Below are positions 56,794-64,000 of a stretch of 64,000 nucleotides of DNA, piece by piece. Numbering within the stretch: the first letter of the stretch is position 1; every line of letters starts with the position of its first letter. Source of the DNA: an uncultured Ruegeria sp. (GTDB lineage: Bacteria; Pseudomonadota; Alphaproteobacteria; Rhodobacterales; Rhodobacteraceae); contig NZ_CANMFF010000008.1 of the NCBI RefSeq assembly GCF_947497005.1, forward strand, positions 1 through 64,000. Reading direction: 5' to 3'. The translations under genes were made by a program, and so were the position numbers. The notes beneath the pieces were generated by a model. It saw nothing but the letters and a program-made list of their open reading frames with translations, searched no databases and was not told the origin of the DNA.

Positions 56794-57281
56794 TTGTTTC
56801 CCTGCTGCAGGATTGTTTTGACCCGTCCGGTCATGGTTGCGGTGCCCGTTGTCAGATTGGCATTCATCTGGTCACCGCTGATGATGCTGGGGCCTTGCGT
56901 CAGCAGGACATTGCCTTTCATGACGATCACACCGGAATCGATCGTGTATTCCGCCCAGTCGCCTTCTGCCGCGTCCGGTGGGCTGACCAGAACCACATTT
57001 TCGGTGGCTTCCATCCGCTCGATGGCCGAGCGTTTCTCGTTGTAGATCACCAGAACCCGCTCGGCAGTCAGCCGCATTTCACCCTGTATTACGATGACAT
57101 TTCCGAGGAATTCGGCAGAGCCATCCTCTTGGTTGACGTTCAGCGTTTCGGATGTCACCTCGACCGGAAGGCTCGGATCGGCATTCGCAGATCCGAAAGC
57201 CACCTGCGCCTCCTGCGCAGTCGCGGTTACGGCACCTGCGATCAGAGCGAGGCACAAAGGAACAAATCGAAAATTGAACAC
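56790..57281 (-). CDS. lptA: LPS transport periplasmic protein LptA
   Basis: A 163-residue periplasmic bridge protein that carries lipopolysaccharide between membranes. A signal peptide (to about VTATA) is followed by the LptA/OstA beta-jellyroll: VTSETLNVNQEDGSAEFLGNVIVIQGEMRLTAERVLVIYNEKRSAIERMEATENVVLVSPPDAAEGDWAEYTI. The gene lies between lptC and lptB, overlapping the latter by four bases. Sequence beyond the fold is short. Confidence 0.92.
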   Translation of the reverse strand: MFNFRFVPLCLALIAGAVTATAQEAQVAFGSANADPSLPVEVTSETLNVNQEDGSAEFLGNVIVIQGEMRLTAERVLVIYNEKRSAIERMEATENVVLVSPPDAAEGDWAEYTIDSGVIVMKGNVLLTQGPSIISGDQMNANLTTGTATMTGRVKTILQQGNN

Positions 57282-57284
57282 AGG

Positions 57285-57893
57285 TTATCTCTCTGCTTTT
57301 TCAGGCTCGTATACCAGCTTCACACCATCTGTAAAAACAATATGGACCGGTCCGTCCTTTTTTTCAGTCCCAAAGGTCATACGTCCGGCGGAAAAGTTGC
57401 CGATTGGCCCGATTCCGTTGACCTGCCCCGGTGTATCGCCCCGGATTTCGTCCAGAGATGTGTTGAGCAGATCCGTTGTGACCTGAAGGCCGTCGGCAGT
57501 GGTTATCACCACATCTCCGACAAATGTCGCTGTACCTTTATCAGGGCGGATCAATCCGGAATTGGAATCCAGGAAAATCGTTCCACCGCTGAGAAGACCC
57601 AGACGGCCTCTGAACTCAGAAGCCGTCGGAGTCGAATCGTCGCCGCCCTGTTTGGCTTGCGTGGCTTCGATGTGCACATCTTCGCCCTTGCGGGTCGTTC
57701 CACGATAATTCGGTTGCGTGACCACCTGCTCTGCCAACCGTTCATCAATGTCTTTTTCTGCGAACGGCACTGAAACATTGGTTTCGATGCTGCGGGACAG
57801 AAGGAACACAGTGGACAGCATCAAAATCGCCGCCAGCGGCAACAGTACCTTCAGGAACTGTACCATACGGGAATAGCGATCCACTTCAGCCAC
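57285..57893 (-). CDS. lptC: LPS export protein LptC
   Basis: A 202-residue single-span inner-membrane protein of the LPS transport bridge. An N-terminal hydrophobic helix (FLKVLLPLAAILMLSTVFLLS) anchors it. The periplasmic beta fold follows with GEDVHIEATQAKQGG, LGLLSGGTIFLDSNSG and GDTPGQVNGIGPIGNFSAGRM. LptC sequences vary strongly, so the call also rests on place between kdsD and lptA, which is the standard order. Confidence 0.88.
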   Translation of the reverse strand: MAEVDRYSRMVQFLKVLLPLAAILMLSTVFLLSRSIETNVSVPFAEKDIDERLAEQVVTQPNYRGTTRKGEDVHIEATQAKQGGDDSTPTASEFRGRLGLLSGGTIFLDSNSGLIRPDKGTATFVGDVVITTADGLQVTTDLLNTSLDEIRGDTPGQVNGIGPIGNFSAGRMTFGTEKKDGPVHIVFTDGVKLVYEPEKAER

Positions 57894-57897
57894 CTCC

Positions 57898-58860
57898 TCA
57901 GCCTAGTCCGACCCGCAGGCAGTCGTGGATGTGCAGCAGCCCCTGGGCCTGTTCGGCTGCATCCGGATCAACGACAAAGAGCGAGGTGATCTTGCGGTCA
58001 TTCATGATCGCCACTGCTTCCTCCGCCATTGCGCCAGGCGCAATTGTGGTCGGATTCTCGGTCATGACCTGCTCAGTCGTTTTGTCCAATAGGCCATCCA
58101 TGTTTCGACGCAAGTCCCCGTCGGTTACAATTCCCAGCAGCCGCCCAGCATCATCCGTTACGCCGACGACACCGAAACTCTTTTGGCTCATAACCAAAAG
58201 GGCTTCGCTCATGGGGGTTCCAGTGAGCACCACAGGCATGTCGGAGTGCATAAGGTCACTTACTTTGCTGAGCCGCGCGCCCAGCTTGCCGCCGGGGTGA
58301 TACGCGCGAAAATCTTCGGGCTTGAAATCGCGATACTTCATCAGCGCAATCGCAAGGGCGTCGCCCATTGCCAGCGTCAACGTAGTCGAGATGGACGGCA
58401 CCATGCCAAAACCGCAGGCCTCGCCCATCGACGGGATCAGCAAATGCACATCCGCCTGTTTCATCAGCGTGCTTTCCGGTTTGCTGGACAGACCGATCAG
58501 CGGTATCCTAAATCGTCGGGTAAACGCGAGCAGGTTGGCCAGTTCGGGCGCCTCGCCTGAGTTGGAGATTGCCAGAACCACATCACCTTTGGATACCATG
58601 CCCAGATCGCCATGGCTCGCCTCGGCCGGGTGGACGAAATAGGCGGGTGTGCCGGTACTTGCCAGGGTGGCAGCAATCTTGTGGCCGATATGACCGGACT
58701 TGCCGATGCCGCTGATGATGATGCGCCCGGTGGCTCGCAGGATCAGTTGCACAGCCTCGGCAAAGTGTTCATCCATACTGTCGGCCAACACGTCCAGAGC
58801 ACGGGCTTCATCGATGATGACCTGACGGGCGGTTCTCAGAAATGCTTCGGTATCGGTCAT
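57898..58860 (-). CDS. kdsD: Arabinose 5-phosphate isomerase KdsD
   Basis: A 320-residue enzyme that converts ribulose 5-phosphate to arabinose 5-phosphate, the first step of KDO synthesis for lipopolysaccharide. The SIS domain (about 30-180) has IISGIGKSGHIGHKIAATLASTGTPAYFVHPAEASHGDLGMVSKGDVVLAISNSGEAPEL; two CBS domains (LMHSDMPVVLTGTPM and MTENPTTIAPGA) follow. I take ATG 58860 as start; its overlap with the rnd stop supports coupling. Downstream lptC fits LPS biogenesis. Confidence 0.94.
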   Translation of the reverse strand: MTDTEAFLRTARQVIIDEARALDVLADSMDEHFAEAVQLILRATGRIIISGIGKSGHIGHKIAATLASTGTPAYFVHPAEASHGDLGMVSKGDVVLAISNSGEAPELANLLAFTRRFRIPLIGLSSKPESTLMKQADVHLLIPSMGEACGFGMVPSISTTLTLAMGDALAIALMKYRDFKPEDFRAYHPGGKLGARLSKVSDLMHSDMPVVLTGTPMSEALLVMSQKSFGVVGVTDDAGRLLGIVTDGDLRRNMDGLLDKTTEQVMTENPTTIAPGAMAEEAVAIMNDRKITSLFVVDPDAAEQAQGLLHIHDCLRVGLG

Positions 58861-59471
58861 GAGTGCGCAAATATATCCGTTTCGGGCCAACCAGCGAGAT
58901 CCAGCTTCGCACGCATCGGCAGGAAGTCAAAACAGGCCTGTGCCATCTCGGTTCGACCCTCGCGAGCCAGCCGCTTGTTCAACTCGTCCCGCAGGCGATG
59001 CAGATAGAGAACGTCCGAGGCCGCATAATCCAATTGAGCATCCGTCAGGGATTCAGCGCCCCAATCGCTCATCTGTTGTTGTTTCGAGATATCGACGCCA
59101 ATTAGTTCCTGACACAGATTCTTGAGCCCGTGCCGATCAGTGTAGGTGCGCACCAATCGGCTGGCAATCTTGGTGCAGTAAACCGGTGCAGCCAGCGCTC
59201 CAAAGCAGTGAAACATGGCCGCGATGTCAAAACGCCCAAAATGGAACAGCTTCAGCACGTCGGGGTTTTCAAGCATGGCGCACAGGTTCGGAGCCTCTGT
59301 CTGACCCTTTTCGACCTGAACGATATGGCTGTGACCGTCACCGCCCGACATCTGGATCACGCACAGGCGGTCGCGATGCGGGTTCAACCCCATGGTTTCA
59401 CAGTCAATGGCCACAACAGGGCCCAGATCCAGCCCGTCCGGCAGATCGTTTTTGTACAAGTGGTTCGCCAC
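58857..59471 (-). CDS. rnd: Ribonuclease D, short form
   Basis: A 204-residue DEDD 3'-5' exoribonuclease. Metal ligands are Asp and Glu in VAIDCETMGL, Asp in FHFGRFDIA, and the Tyr-Asp pair in LDYAASDVLYL. Full-length RNase D has extra HRDC domains; this protein has only the exonuclease domain, as is common in alphaproteobacteria. The start is GTG at 59471 with AAAGGA upstream; a longer frame is out of family. It overlaps kdsD. Confidence 0.9.
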   Translation of the reverse strand: MANHLYKNDLPDGLDLGPVVAIDCETMGLNPHRDRLCVIQMSGGDGHSHIVQVEKGQTEAPNLCAMLENPDVLKLFHFGRFDIAAMFHCFGALAAPVYCTKIASRLVRTYTDRHGLKNLCQELIGVDISKQQQMSDWGAESLTDAQLDYAASDVLYLHRLRDELNKRLAREGRTEMAQACFDFLPMRAKLDLAGWPETDIFAHS

Positions 59472-59568
59472 GCGACTATTCCTTTGTGCGATATCGTCCC
59501 CGAGATAGGCGGTTTGGCCCGTAAACTCAACGCCGTCCAAATATGGCGGGCCAATCAGCGCCGGGCAC

Positions 59569-59604
59569 TTGACTATATCCTCATGGGGGGGATAGGGATA
59601 AAAC
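59569..59604 (+). promoter_or_regulatory. Promoter/operator of the metal-sensor operon (G-tract)
   Basis: TTGACT (59569-59574) is a possible -35; 17 bp later is a weak -10 ATAGGG (59592-59597), with GGATAAA further on. Between them lies GGGGGGG (59585-59591), flanked by TATCC (59576-59580) and GGATA (59596-59600) in inverted arrangement. RcnR/FrmR-type operators are G-tracts flanked by inverted ends, so self-binding is likely. The ATG at 59605 is directly downstream. Confidence 0.6.
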
Positions 59605-59862
59605 ATGTCAAACCACACCCACGAGTCACATCCGCATATCACCGCTCGGCTAAAACGGGCCCACGGGCATCTGGCCAAGGTCATTGCCATGCTGGAGGGG
59701 CAGGCCTCCTGTTCGGACGTCGCCCAACAACTGTTTGCTGTTGAAAAAGCCGTCACCAATGCCAAACGCGCTCTGATTCACGATCACATCGACCATTGCC
59801 TGTCCACCGACGGTGATGGCAGCGGGATCGAAGATTTCAAGGCGATTACAAAGTATCTCTGA
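59605..59862 (+). CDS. RcnR/FrmR/CsoR-family metal-sensing repressor
   Basis: An 85-residue all-helical regulator of the CsoR superfamily (DUF156). The core RLKRAHGHLAKVIAMLEGQASCSDVAQQLFAVEKAV has the key Cys at residue 36; HDHIDHCL near the end supplies His and a second Cys. Histidines near the start (HTHESHPH) also resemble RcnR. RcnR senses Ni/Co, FrmR formaldehyde, CsoR Cu; exact ligand cannot be given. The transporter with a His-rich tail follows after three bases, so metal efflux is the favoured role. Confidence 0.88.
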   Translation: MSNHTHESHPHITARLKRAHGHLAKVIAMLEGQASCSDVAQQLFAVEKAVTNAKRALIHDHIDHCLSTDGDGSGIEDFKAITKYL

Positions 59863-59865
59863 GCC

Positions 59866-61185
59866 ATGCTGAACATTCTGAAAAACCGAACCTACCGCCA
59901 CCTGTTCGCCGCACAGATCGTCGCCCTGACCGGAACCGGGCTGGCCACGGTTGCGCTGGGGCTGCTCGCCTTTGATCTGGCCGGGGATGCTGCGGGTCTG
60001 GTTTTGGGCACAGCACTGACGATCAAGATGGTGGCTTACGTCACAGTTGCCCCGCTCGCTGCCGCTTTTGCCGAGCGGCTGGACCGCCGAAAAATGCTGA
60101 TCGTGCTGGACCTGATCCGCGCTGTGGTGGCCCTGTGCCTGCCTTTCGTGACCGAAATCTGGCAGGTTTACGTGCTGATCTTCGTGCTGCAATCGGCCTC
60201 GGCCGGGTTCACACCCGCCTTTCAGGCAACAATCCCAGATGTATTACCTGATGAAGGCGAATACACACGCGCTTTGTCCCTTTCACGTCTGGCTTACGAC
60301 ATGGAAAGCCTGCTGAGCCCGATGTTCGCCGCCGCATTGTTGCTGCTGGTCAGCTTCAACAACCTGTTTTTGGGTACGGCACTGGGATTCGTTGCTTCCG
60401 CACTTTTGGTGGTTTCGGTCGTACTGCCTTCACCCAAGCCAAGCAAACCCCGTGGCATATATGACCGCACCACACGTGGCATTCGTATCTATCTGAAAAC
60501 ACCCCGGTTGCGCGGGTTGCTTGCGCTCAGCTGGAGCGCGGCCGCGCTGAGCTCGATGGTGATCGTCAATACCGTGGTCATCGTGCGCGCCAATCTGGGC
60601 CTGTCGGAAAGCGCCGTGGCCATTGCCCTGGCGGGGTTTGGAGGTGGTTCGATGCTGGCGGCGTTTACCTTACCCCGCCTTCTGGATCGGATCGAAGACC
60701 GTCGGGTTATGGTCGCAGGGGCCGTTTTTGCCACCGGTTCCATGGCTTTGGCCGCAATATTGACCGCTACCGTTCCTCTGTCGCTGGGCCTTCTGACCGT
60801 GTTTTGGGCGTTTACCGGTTTCGGGTACTCTACCACGCTCACACCCTCGGGGCGTCTTTTGACCCGATCAGCCCATCCCGAGGATCGCCCTGCCGTTTTC
60901 GCCGCGCAGTTTACCCTGTCGCACGGATGCTGGCTGGTGCTTTACCCACTTGCAGGGTGGCTGATGACGGTGTTCGGATCGACTGTCGCGCTCAGCAGTA
61001 TGGCGATATTGTCCGTTGTGGGTGTGATTGGCGCGATCAGCTTGTGGCCACGCCTCGATCAGGACTCTGTTGTCCACGATCACCCCGACCTGCCGCCCGA
61101 TCACCCGCATCTGGCCGGATCGGGCACCCACGCGCATCCGATCATCATCGACGATCTGCACCCGCGCATCCCGCGTGAGCCTTGA
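59866..61185 (+). CDS. MFS transporter, probable metal efflux (NreB-like)
   Basis: A 439-residue major facilitator with about 11-12 hydrophobic helices. FxGxG-like RLDRRKMLIVLDLIRAVVAL and GYSTTLTPSGRLLTRSA are the cytoplasmic loop motifs. The last 40 residues form a His- and Asp-rich tail (HDHPDLPPDHPHL, THAHPII), as in nickel efflux proteins of the NreB/NcrB kind. It follows the RcnR/FrmR-type gene by three bases, so both come from one transcript. Substrate is inferred, not proven. Confidence 0.8.
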   Translation: MLNILKNRTYRHLFAAQIVALTGTGLATVALGLLAFDLAGDAAGLVLGTALTIKMVAYVTVAPLAAAFAERLDRRKMLIVLDLIRAVVALCLPFVTEIWQVYVLIFVLQSASAGFTPAFQATIPDVLPDEGEYTRALSLSRLAYDMESLLSPMFAAALLLLVSFNNLFLGTALGFVASALLVVSVVLPSPKPSKPRGIYDRTTRGIRIYLKTPRLRGLLALSWSAAALSSMVIVNTVVIVRANLGLSESAVAIALAGFGGGSMLAAFTLPRLLDRIEDRRVMVAGAVFATGSMALAAILTATVPLSLGLLTVFWAFTGFGYSTTLTPSGRLLTRSAHPEDRPAVFAAQFTLSHGCWLVLYPLAGWLMTVFGSTVALSSMAILSVVGVIGAISLWPRLDQDSVVHDHPDLPPDHPHLAGSGTHAHPIIIDDLHPRIPREP

Positions 61186-61237
61186 GCAGGGGCTTCAATC
61201 TGATCTAAACCCGGACTTACCAAAAACCGGAGCCCCA

Positions 61238-61666
61238 ATGGACCAGCTTGACCGTCGTATCATCGCCGCCCTGCAAGCCAATGCACGCGCCTCGACCACT
61301 CAGATTGCGGCCACACTCGGAGTGGCCCGGACAACGGTGCATGAGCGAATGAACCGGATGGAGCAGCGTGGCGTGATCGAGGGGTATTCCGTGTGCCTCG
61401 GATCCACGGAAGACATACCCAAGGTGCAGGTCATCGTCATGCTCGAGGTGCAGCAGAAGGAAACCACCCGGATCATCAAGCGGCTTGAGGCTTACCCGGA
61501 GGTCAAGCTATGCCTGTCGATCAACGGAGAGTTCGACCTGATGCTCTCGGCCGAAGCACCCCGGCTGGAAGATCTGGACATTCTTGTCGACGAACTGGCG
61601 AAGATCCCAGGCGTTCTGCGCACCAATACCAGCGTTGTCTTCGGGCGCAGGATCGACCGAAACTGA
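61238..61666 (+). CDS. Lrp/AsnC family transcriptional regulator
   Basis: A 142-residue regulator with the Lrp N-terminal helix-turn-helix LDRRIIAALQANARASTTQIAATLGVARTTVHERMNRMEQRGVIEGY and the C-terminal RAM domain (VIVMLEVQQKETTRIIKRLEAYPEV and EFDLMLSAEAPRLEDLDILVDELAKIPGVLRTNTSVV), which binds amino acids and makes an octamer. It is complete. The start is ATG 61238. Neighbours do not show its target. Confidence 0.9.
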   Translation: MDQLDRRIIAALQANARASTTQIAATLGVARTTVHERMNRMEQRGVIEGYSVCLGSTEDIPKVQVIVMLEVQQKETTRIIKRLEAYPEVKLCLSINGEFDLMLSAEAPRLEDLDILVDELAKIPGVLRTNTSVVFGRRIDRN

Positions 61667-61739
61667 AGCGGCGATAACTCTCTGTAAACCGATCATTGGC
61701 TAGCTTGGCTGGGACAGATCAGAATCCCGGACCGGCAGA

Positions 61740-62438
61740 ATGCCAATTCAAAAGAACCCGATTGTTCTCATATTCCTGCATGTGCTGTTGGCGCAGGCAG
61801 GGTTTGCCATGCAAGACGCCAGAACGGATGACCTGTGCGATCAGGCTGCGCGCCGCGCCGCTCTGTCCGAAGGAGTGCCTTTGAACGTTCTGCGCGCCAT
61901 CACACGTGTGGAGACCGGACGCGCACTGGACGGTCGATTGCAGCCCTGGCCCTGGACTATCAATGCCGAAGGTCAGGGATACTGGTTCACGTCTGAGGTC
62001 GAGGCCAAGACCTACGTGTTCAAAATCTTCAAAGCGGGCACACGCAGCTTTGATGTGGGCTGTTTTCAGATCAACTATCGCTGGCATGGCAAGGCATTCC
62101 GCTCGATCGACGCGATGTTCGATCCGGATGAAAACGCGACCTACGCCGCCCAATTCCTGAAAGACCTGCACGCCGAGCTTGGCTCGTGGCCTGCCGCCGC
62201 CGGGGCTTATCATTCCCGCACCACGTCTTTGGCCGAAGCTTACAAAGGGCGGTTTCAAACGGTGCTGGCACAGCTTGAAGGCTCCCCGCAACCCCGGATT
62301 GCGGCCATGCCCCGCGACCCCTTCACCGGGGCCGGAACCCCTTTGATCCCAATACAGACGAACTCGCCCCACACCGGCGCATTGGGGTCTTTGATGCCAA
62401 CCAAGGGCGCTGCAACCGCGTTCATCGCCTTCAACTAG
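61740..62438 (+). CDS. Lytic transglycosylase next to flhA
   Basis: A 232-residue protein with a signal peptide (to about AGFAM) and a lysozyme-like SLT domain: VPLNVLRAITRVETGRALDGRLQPWPWTIN carries the catalytic Glu, and YRWHGKAFRSIDAMFDPDENATYAAQFLKDLH and AGAYHSRT follow. It cuts peptidoglycan between MurNAc and GlcNAc. Placing it ten bases before flhA suggests a part in making room for the flagellar rod or secretion channel. C-terminal 60 residues are low in complexity. Confidence 0.85.
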   Translation: MPIQKNPIVLIFLHVLLAQAGFAMQDARTDDLCDQAARRAALSEGVPLNVLRAITRVETGRALDGRLQPWPWTINAEGQGYWFTSEVEAKTYVFKIFKAGTRSFDVGCFQINYRWHGKAFRSIDAMFDPDENATYAAQFLKDLHAELGSWPAAAGAYHSRTTSLAEAYKGRFQTVLAQLEGSPQPRIAAMPRDPFTGAGTPLIPIQTNSPHTGALGSLMPTKGAATAFIAFN

Positions 62439-62447
62439 GAGCTTTGC

Positions 62448-64000
62448 GTGCCCAAGATCGACATCCGGTCCCTGTTTTCGCCAACTGTCCTGTTGGCTCT
62501 GGCGCTGATGACAGTCATCGTCATGATGATCCTGCCCATGCCCGCCTGGGTGTTGGACGTGGGGCTGGCCACCTCCTTTGCTCTGGCCATCTTGATTTTC
62601 ACACTAACCCTGTTCATCGAACGTCCACTGGATTTCTCGTCCTTCCCGACGATCCTGCTGGCATCTCTCATGTTGCGGCTGTCGCTGAACGTGTCCTCGA
62701 CAAAACTGATCATCGGACAAGGGCATACCGGCCCTAACGCGGCAGGCGATGTCATTGAAGGATTCGCCAATTTCGTCATGGGCGGAAGCATCTTTCTGGG
62801 TCTTGTGGTGTTCGGTGTACTGCTGATTGTGAACTTTATGGTCATCACCAAAGGCGCGGCCCGGATGGCTGAGGTTGGCGCGCGTTTTGCCCTGGACGGG
62901 ATGCCGGGCAAACAGCTCGCTATCGACAGCGACATGTCCGCCGGGGCTATCGACCACCAGCAAGCCAAGGAACGGCGCGAACGCGTGCAGCAGGAGACGA
63001 CTTTTTTCGGCTCACTGGATGGTGCGTCGAAATTTGTAAAAGGCGATGCCGTTGCCGGGCTTCTGATCACTCTGCTGAACCTTGTGATGGGTCTGATCAT
63101 GGGCGTGATTGTACACGGAATGCCCGTAGTTGCAGCATTCGAAACCTATGCGATCCTGACCGTGGGCGACGGGCTGGTGTCGCAGATTCCTGCGGTGATC
63201 ATCTCGATCGCCTCTGCTTTGTTGCTGGCGCGCGGCGGAACGCAAGGGGCCACGGACAACGCCATCTTTTCTCAACTCGGCCGCCACCCCGCGGCACTGT
63301 CTACCGTCGCCGTGCTGATGGTTCTGTTCGCGCTGGTGCCCGGCCTGCCGTTTCTGCCATTCATCCTCGGCGCAGCCGTACTGGGATATGCGGCCTACAG
63401 TGTTCATCGAAAACAGCGAGATGCAGAGGCATCAACGCAACTGCCCCCGACCGAAACCGATACGCCGATGTCTCAAGCCATCGGAGATATTCTGGACCTG
63501 GATGATGTCCATCTGGAATTCGCCCCCGACCTGGTCAGCATGGTCCTGAACCCTGGCACGGGGCTGGATGCCCGTATCGCCAATATGCGCACCTATGTGG
63601 CGTCAACCTTCGGCCTGATCCTGCCTGAAATCCGACTGACAGACCGCGCCGACCTGCCAACCGGAACCTATGTTATCAAGGTTCAGGGCGTCGAACAGGC
63701 GCGCGGTGTCCTGAACCCCGATCTGATCCTGGCGCTGGTGCAGGACGGGTTTGACCTGCTGCCGGACGGCAATGACGTGACCGAGCCGGTCTATGGTGCG
63801 CCTGCACGATGGATTCTACCCAAAGATCAGGAGGACGCAGCGCTGAGCGGCGCCACCATCGTCTCACCCCCGGAAATTCTGGCCACCCATCTGCTCGAGA
63901 TCATCAAACAGAACTTCTCGCGCCTGCTCACACTGAAATCCCTGCGCCGTCTTCTGTCCGAGATGACCCGCCTGAGCGATCCGGTGCGTGCCGAAGCCAA
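62448..64000 (+). CDS. flhA: Flagellar biosynthesis protein FlhA (3' end outside the window)
   Basis: 517 codons of flhA from GTG at 62448 to the window edge; the frame is still open. FlhA is the export-gate core of the flagellar type III secretion apparatus. Membrane helices begin at SPTVLLALALMTVIVMMILPMPAWVLDVGLATSFALAILIFTLT; the FHIPEP signature follows as RMAEVGARFALDGMPGKQLAIDSDM, then GLLITLLNLVMGLIMGVI. The cytoplasmic domain starts at about residue 320. AGGAGC lies eight bases before the GTG. The preceding gene is a lytic transglycosylase. Confidence 0.97.
   Translation, partial: MPKIDIRSLFSPTVLLALALMTVIVMMILPMPAWVLDVGLATSFALAILIFTLTLFIERPLDFSSFPTILLASLMLRLSLNVSSTKLIIGQGHTGPNAAGDVIEGFANFVMGGSIFLGLVVFGVLLIVNFMVITKGAARMAEVGARFALDGMPGKQLAIDSDMSAGAIDHQQAKERRERVQQETTFFGSLDGASKFVKGDAVAGLLITLLNLVMGLIMGVIVHGMPVVAAFETYAILTVGDGLVSQIPAVIISIASALLLARGGTQGATDNAIFSQLGRHPAALSTVAVLMVLFALVPGLPFLPFILGAAVLGYAAYSVHRKQRDAEASTQLPPTETDTPMSQAIGDILDLDDVHLEFAPDLVSMVLNPGTGLDARIANMRTYVASTFGLILPEIRLTDRADLPTGTYVIKVQGVEQARGVLNPDLILALVQDGFDLLPDGNDVTEPVYGAPARWILPKDQEDAALSGATIVSPPEILATHLLEIIKQNFSRLLTLKSLRRLLSEMTRLSDPVRAEA

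Overview
The window is bacterial chromosome from an alphaproteobacterium, most likely the Roseobacter group of Rhodobacteraceae (Ruegeria/Phaeobacter-like). This is inferred from gene content and order: a dnaA-dnaN-recF-gyrB block, mutM-ubiE-ubiB, rimP-nusA-ylxR-infB, an rnd-kdsD-lptC-lptA-lptB-hpf-ptsN run without rpoN, and a long-form HPF. No species can be named from sequence alone.

Layout. (1) 1-19.4 kb is an accessory, visibly less GC-rich region: the end of an AsmA-like gene, a phospholipase-D lipoprotein, NIPSNAP and DUF6653 proteins, two paralogous outer-membrane beta-barrels, a TetR regulator next to a phosphotransferase-like P-loop protein, a stand-alone Lon-type AAA+ ATPase with three small partner ORFs, a MarR/membrane-protein pair, a GNAT-methyltransferase fusion, an orphan TAT-exported solute-binding protein, and a winged-helix/TPR regulator. 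Two decayed genes lie here: the C-terminal part of an MscS channel and of an S41 peptidase. (2) 19.9-30.3 kb is the replication/repair block on the minus strand (gyrB, recF, dnaN, dnaA, rpsT, an enoyl-CoA hydratase, mutM). A tetR-carboxymuconolactone decarboxylase pair is wedged between gyrB and recF. (3) 30.4-39.7 kb is metabolic: ubiE-ubiB (ubiquinone), a beta-ketothiolase, a cupin-XRE regulator, the kbl-PLP enzyme-tdh threonine catabolic operon, and kynA-arylformamidase (tryptophan catabolism). (4) 39.8-47.9 kb is the translation/transcription operon rimP-nusA-ylxR-infB, then a prolyl aminopeptidase/solute-binding pair and ubiG. (5) 48-55 kb is a mixed set: marR, nitrilase, glutaredoxin, comF, methyltransferase, hemH, L,D-transpeptidase and a CAP-domain lipoprotein. 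(6) 54.7-59.5 kb is cell-envelope and nitrogen-PTS functions: ptsN, hpf, lptB, lptA, lptC, kdsD, rnd. (7) 59.6-64 kb holds a metal-sensor/efflux pair, an Lrp-family regulator, a lytic transglycosylase and the first 517 codons of flhA, which runs off the edge.

Several promoters contain clear dyad sites next to the gene of a likely cognate regulator. The best is a TTCC-N8-GGAA dyad present three times: once over the start of the cupin-XRE gene as a perfect 16-bp palindrome, and twice in front of kbl. Others are a 16-bp operator repeated 24 bp apart between tetR and the CMD gene, nested dyads before the TetR gene at 7898, MarR sites before both members of a pair, and a G-tract operator before the RcnR/FrmR-type sensor.

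The least explained coding units are the AAA+ ATPase with its small overlapping ORFs (11.05-12.73 kb), the GNAT-methyltransferase fusion (13.9 kb), and the fold-type II PLP enzyme translationally coupled inside the kbl-tdh operon. I see no CRISPR array, complete insertion sequence, prophage, rRNA or tRNA gene.
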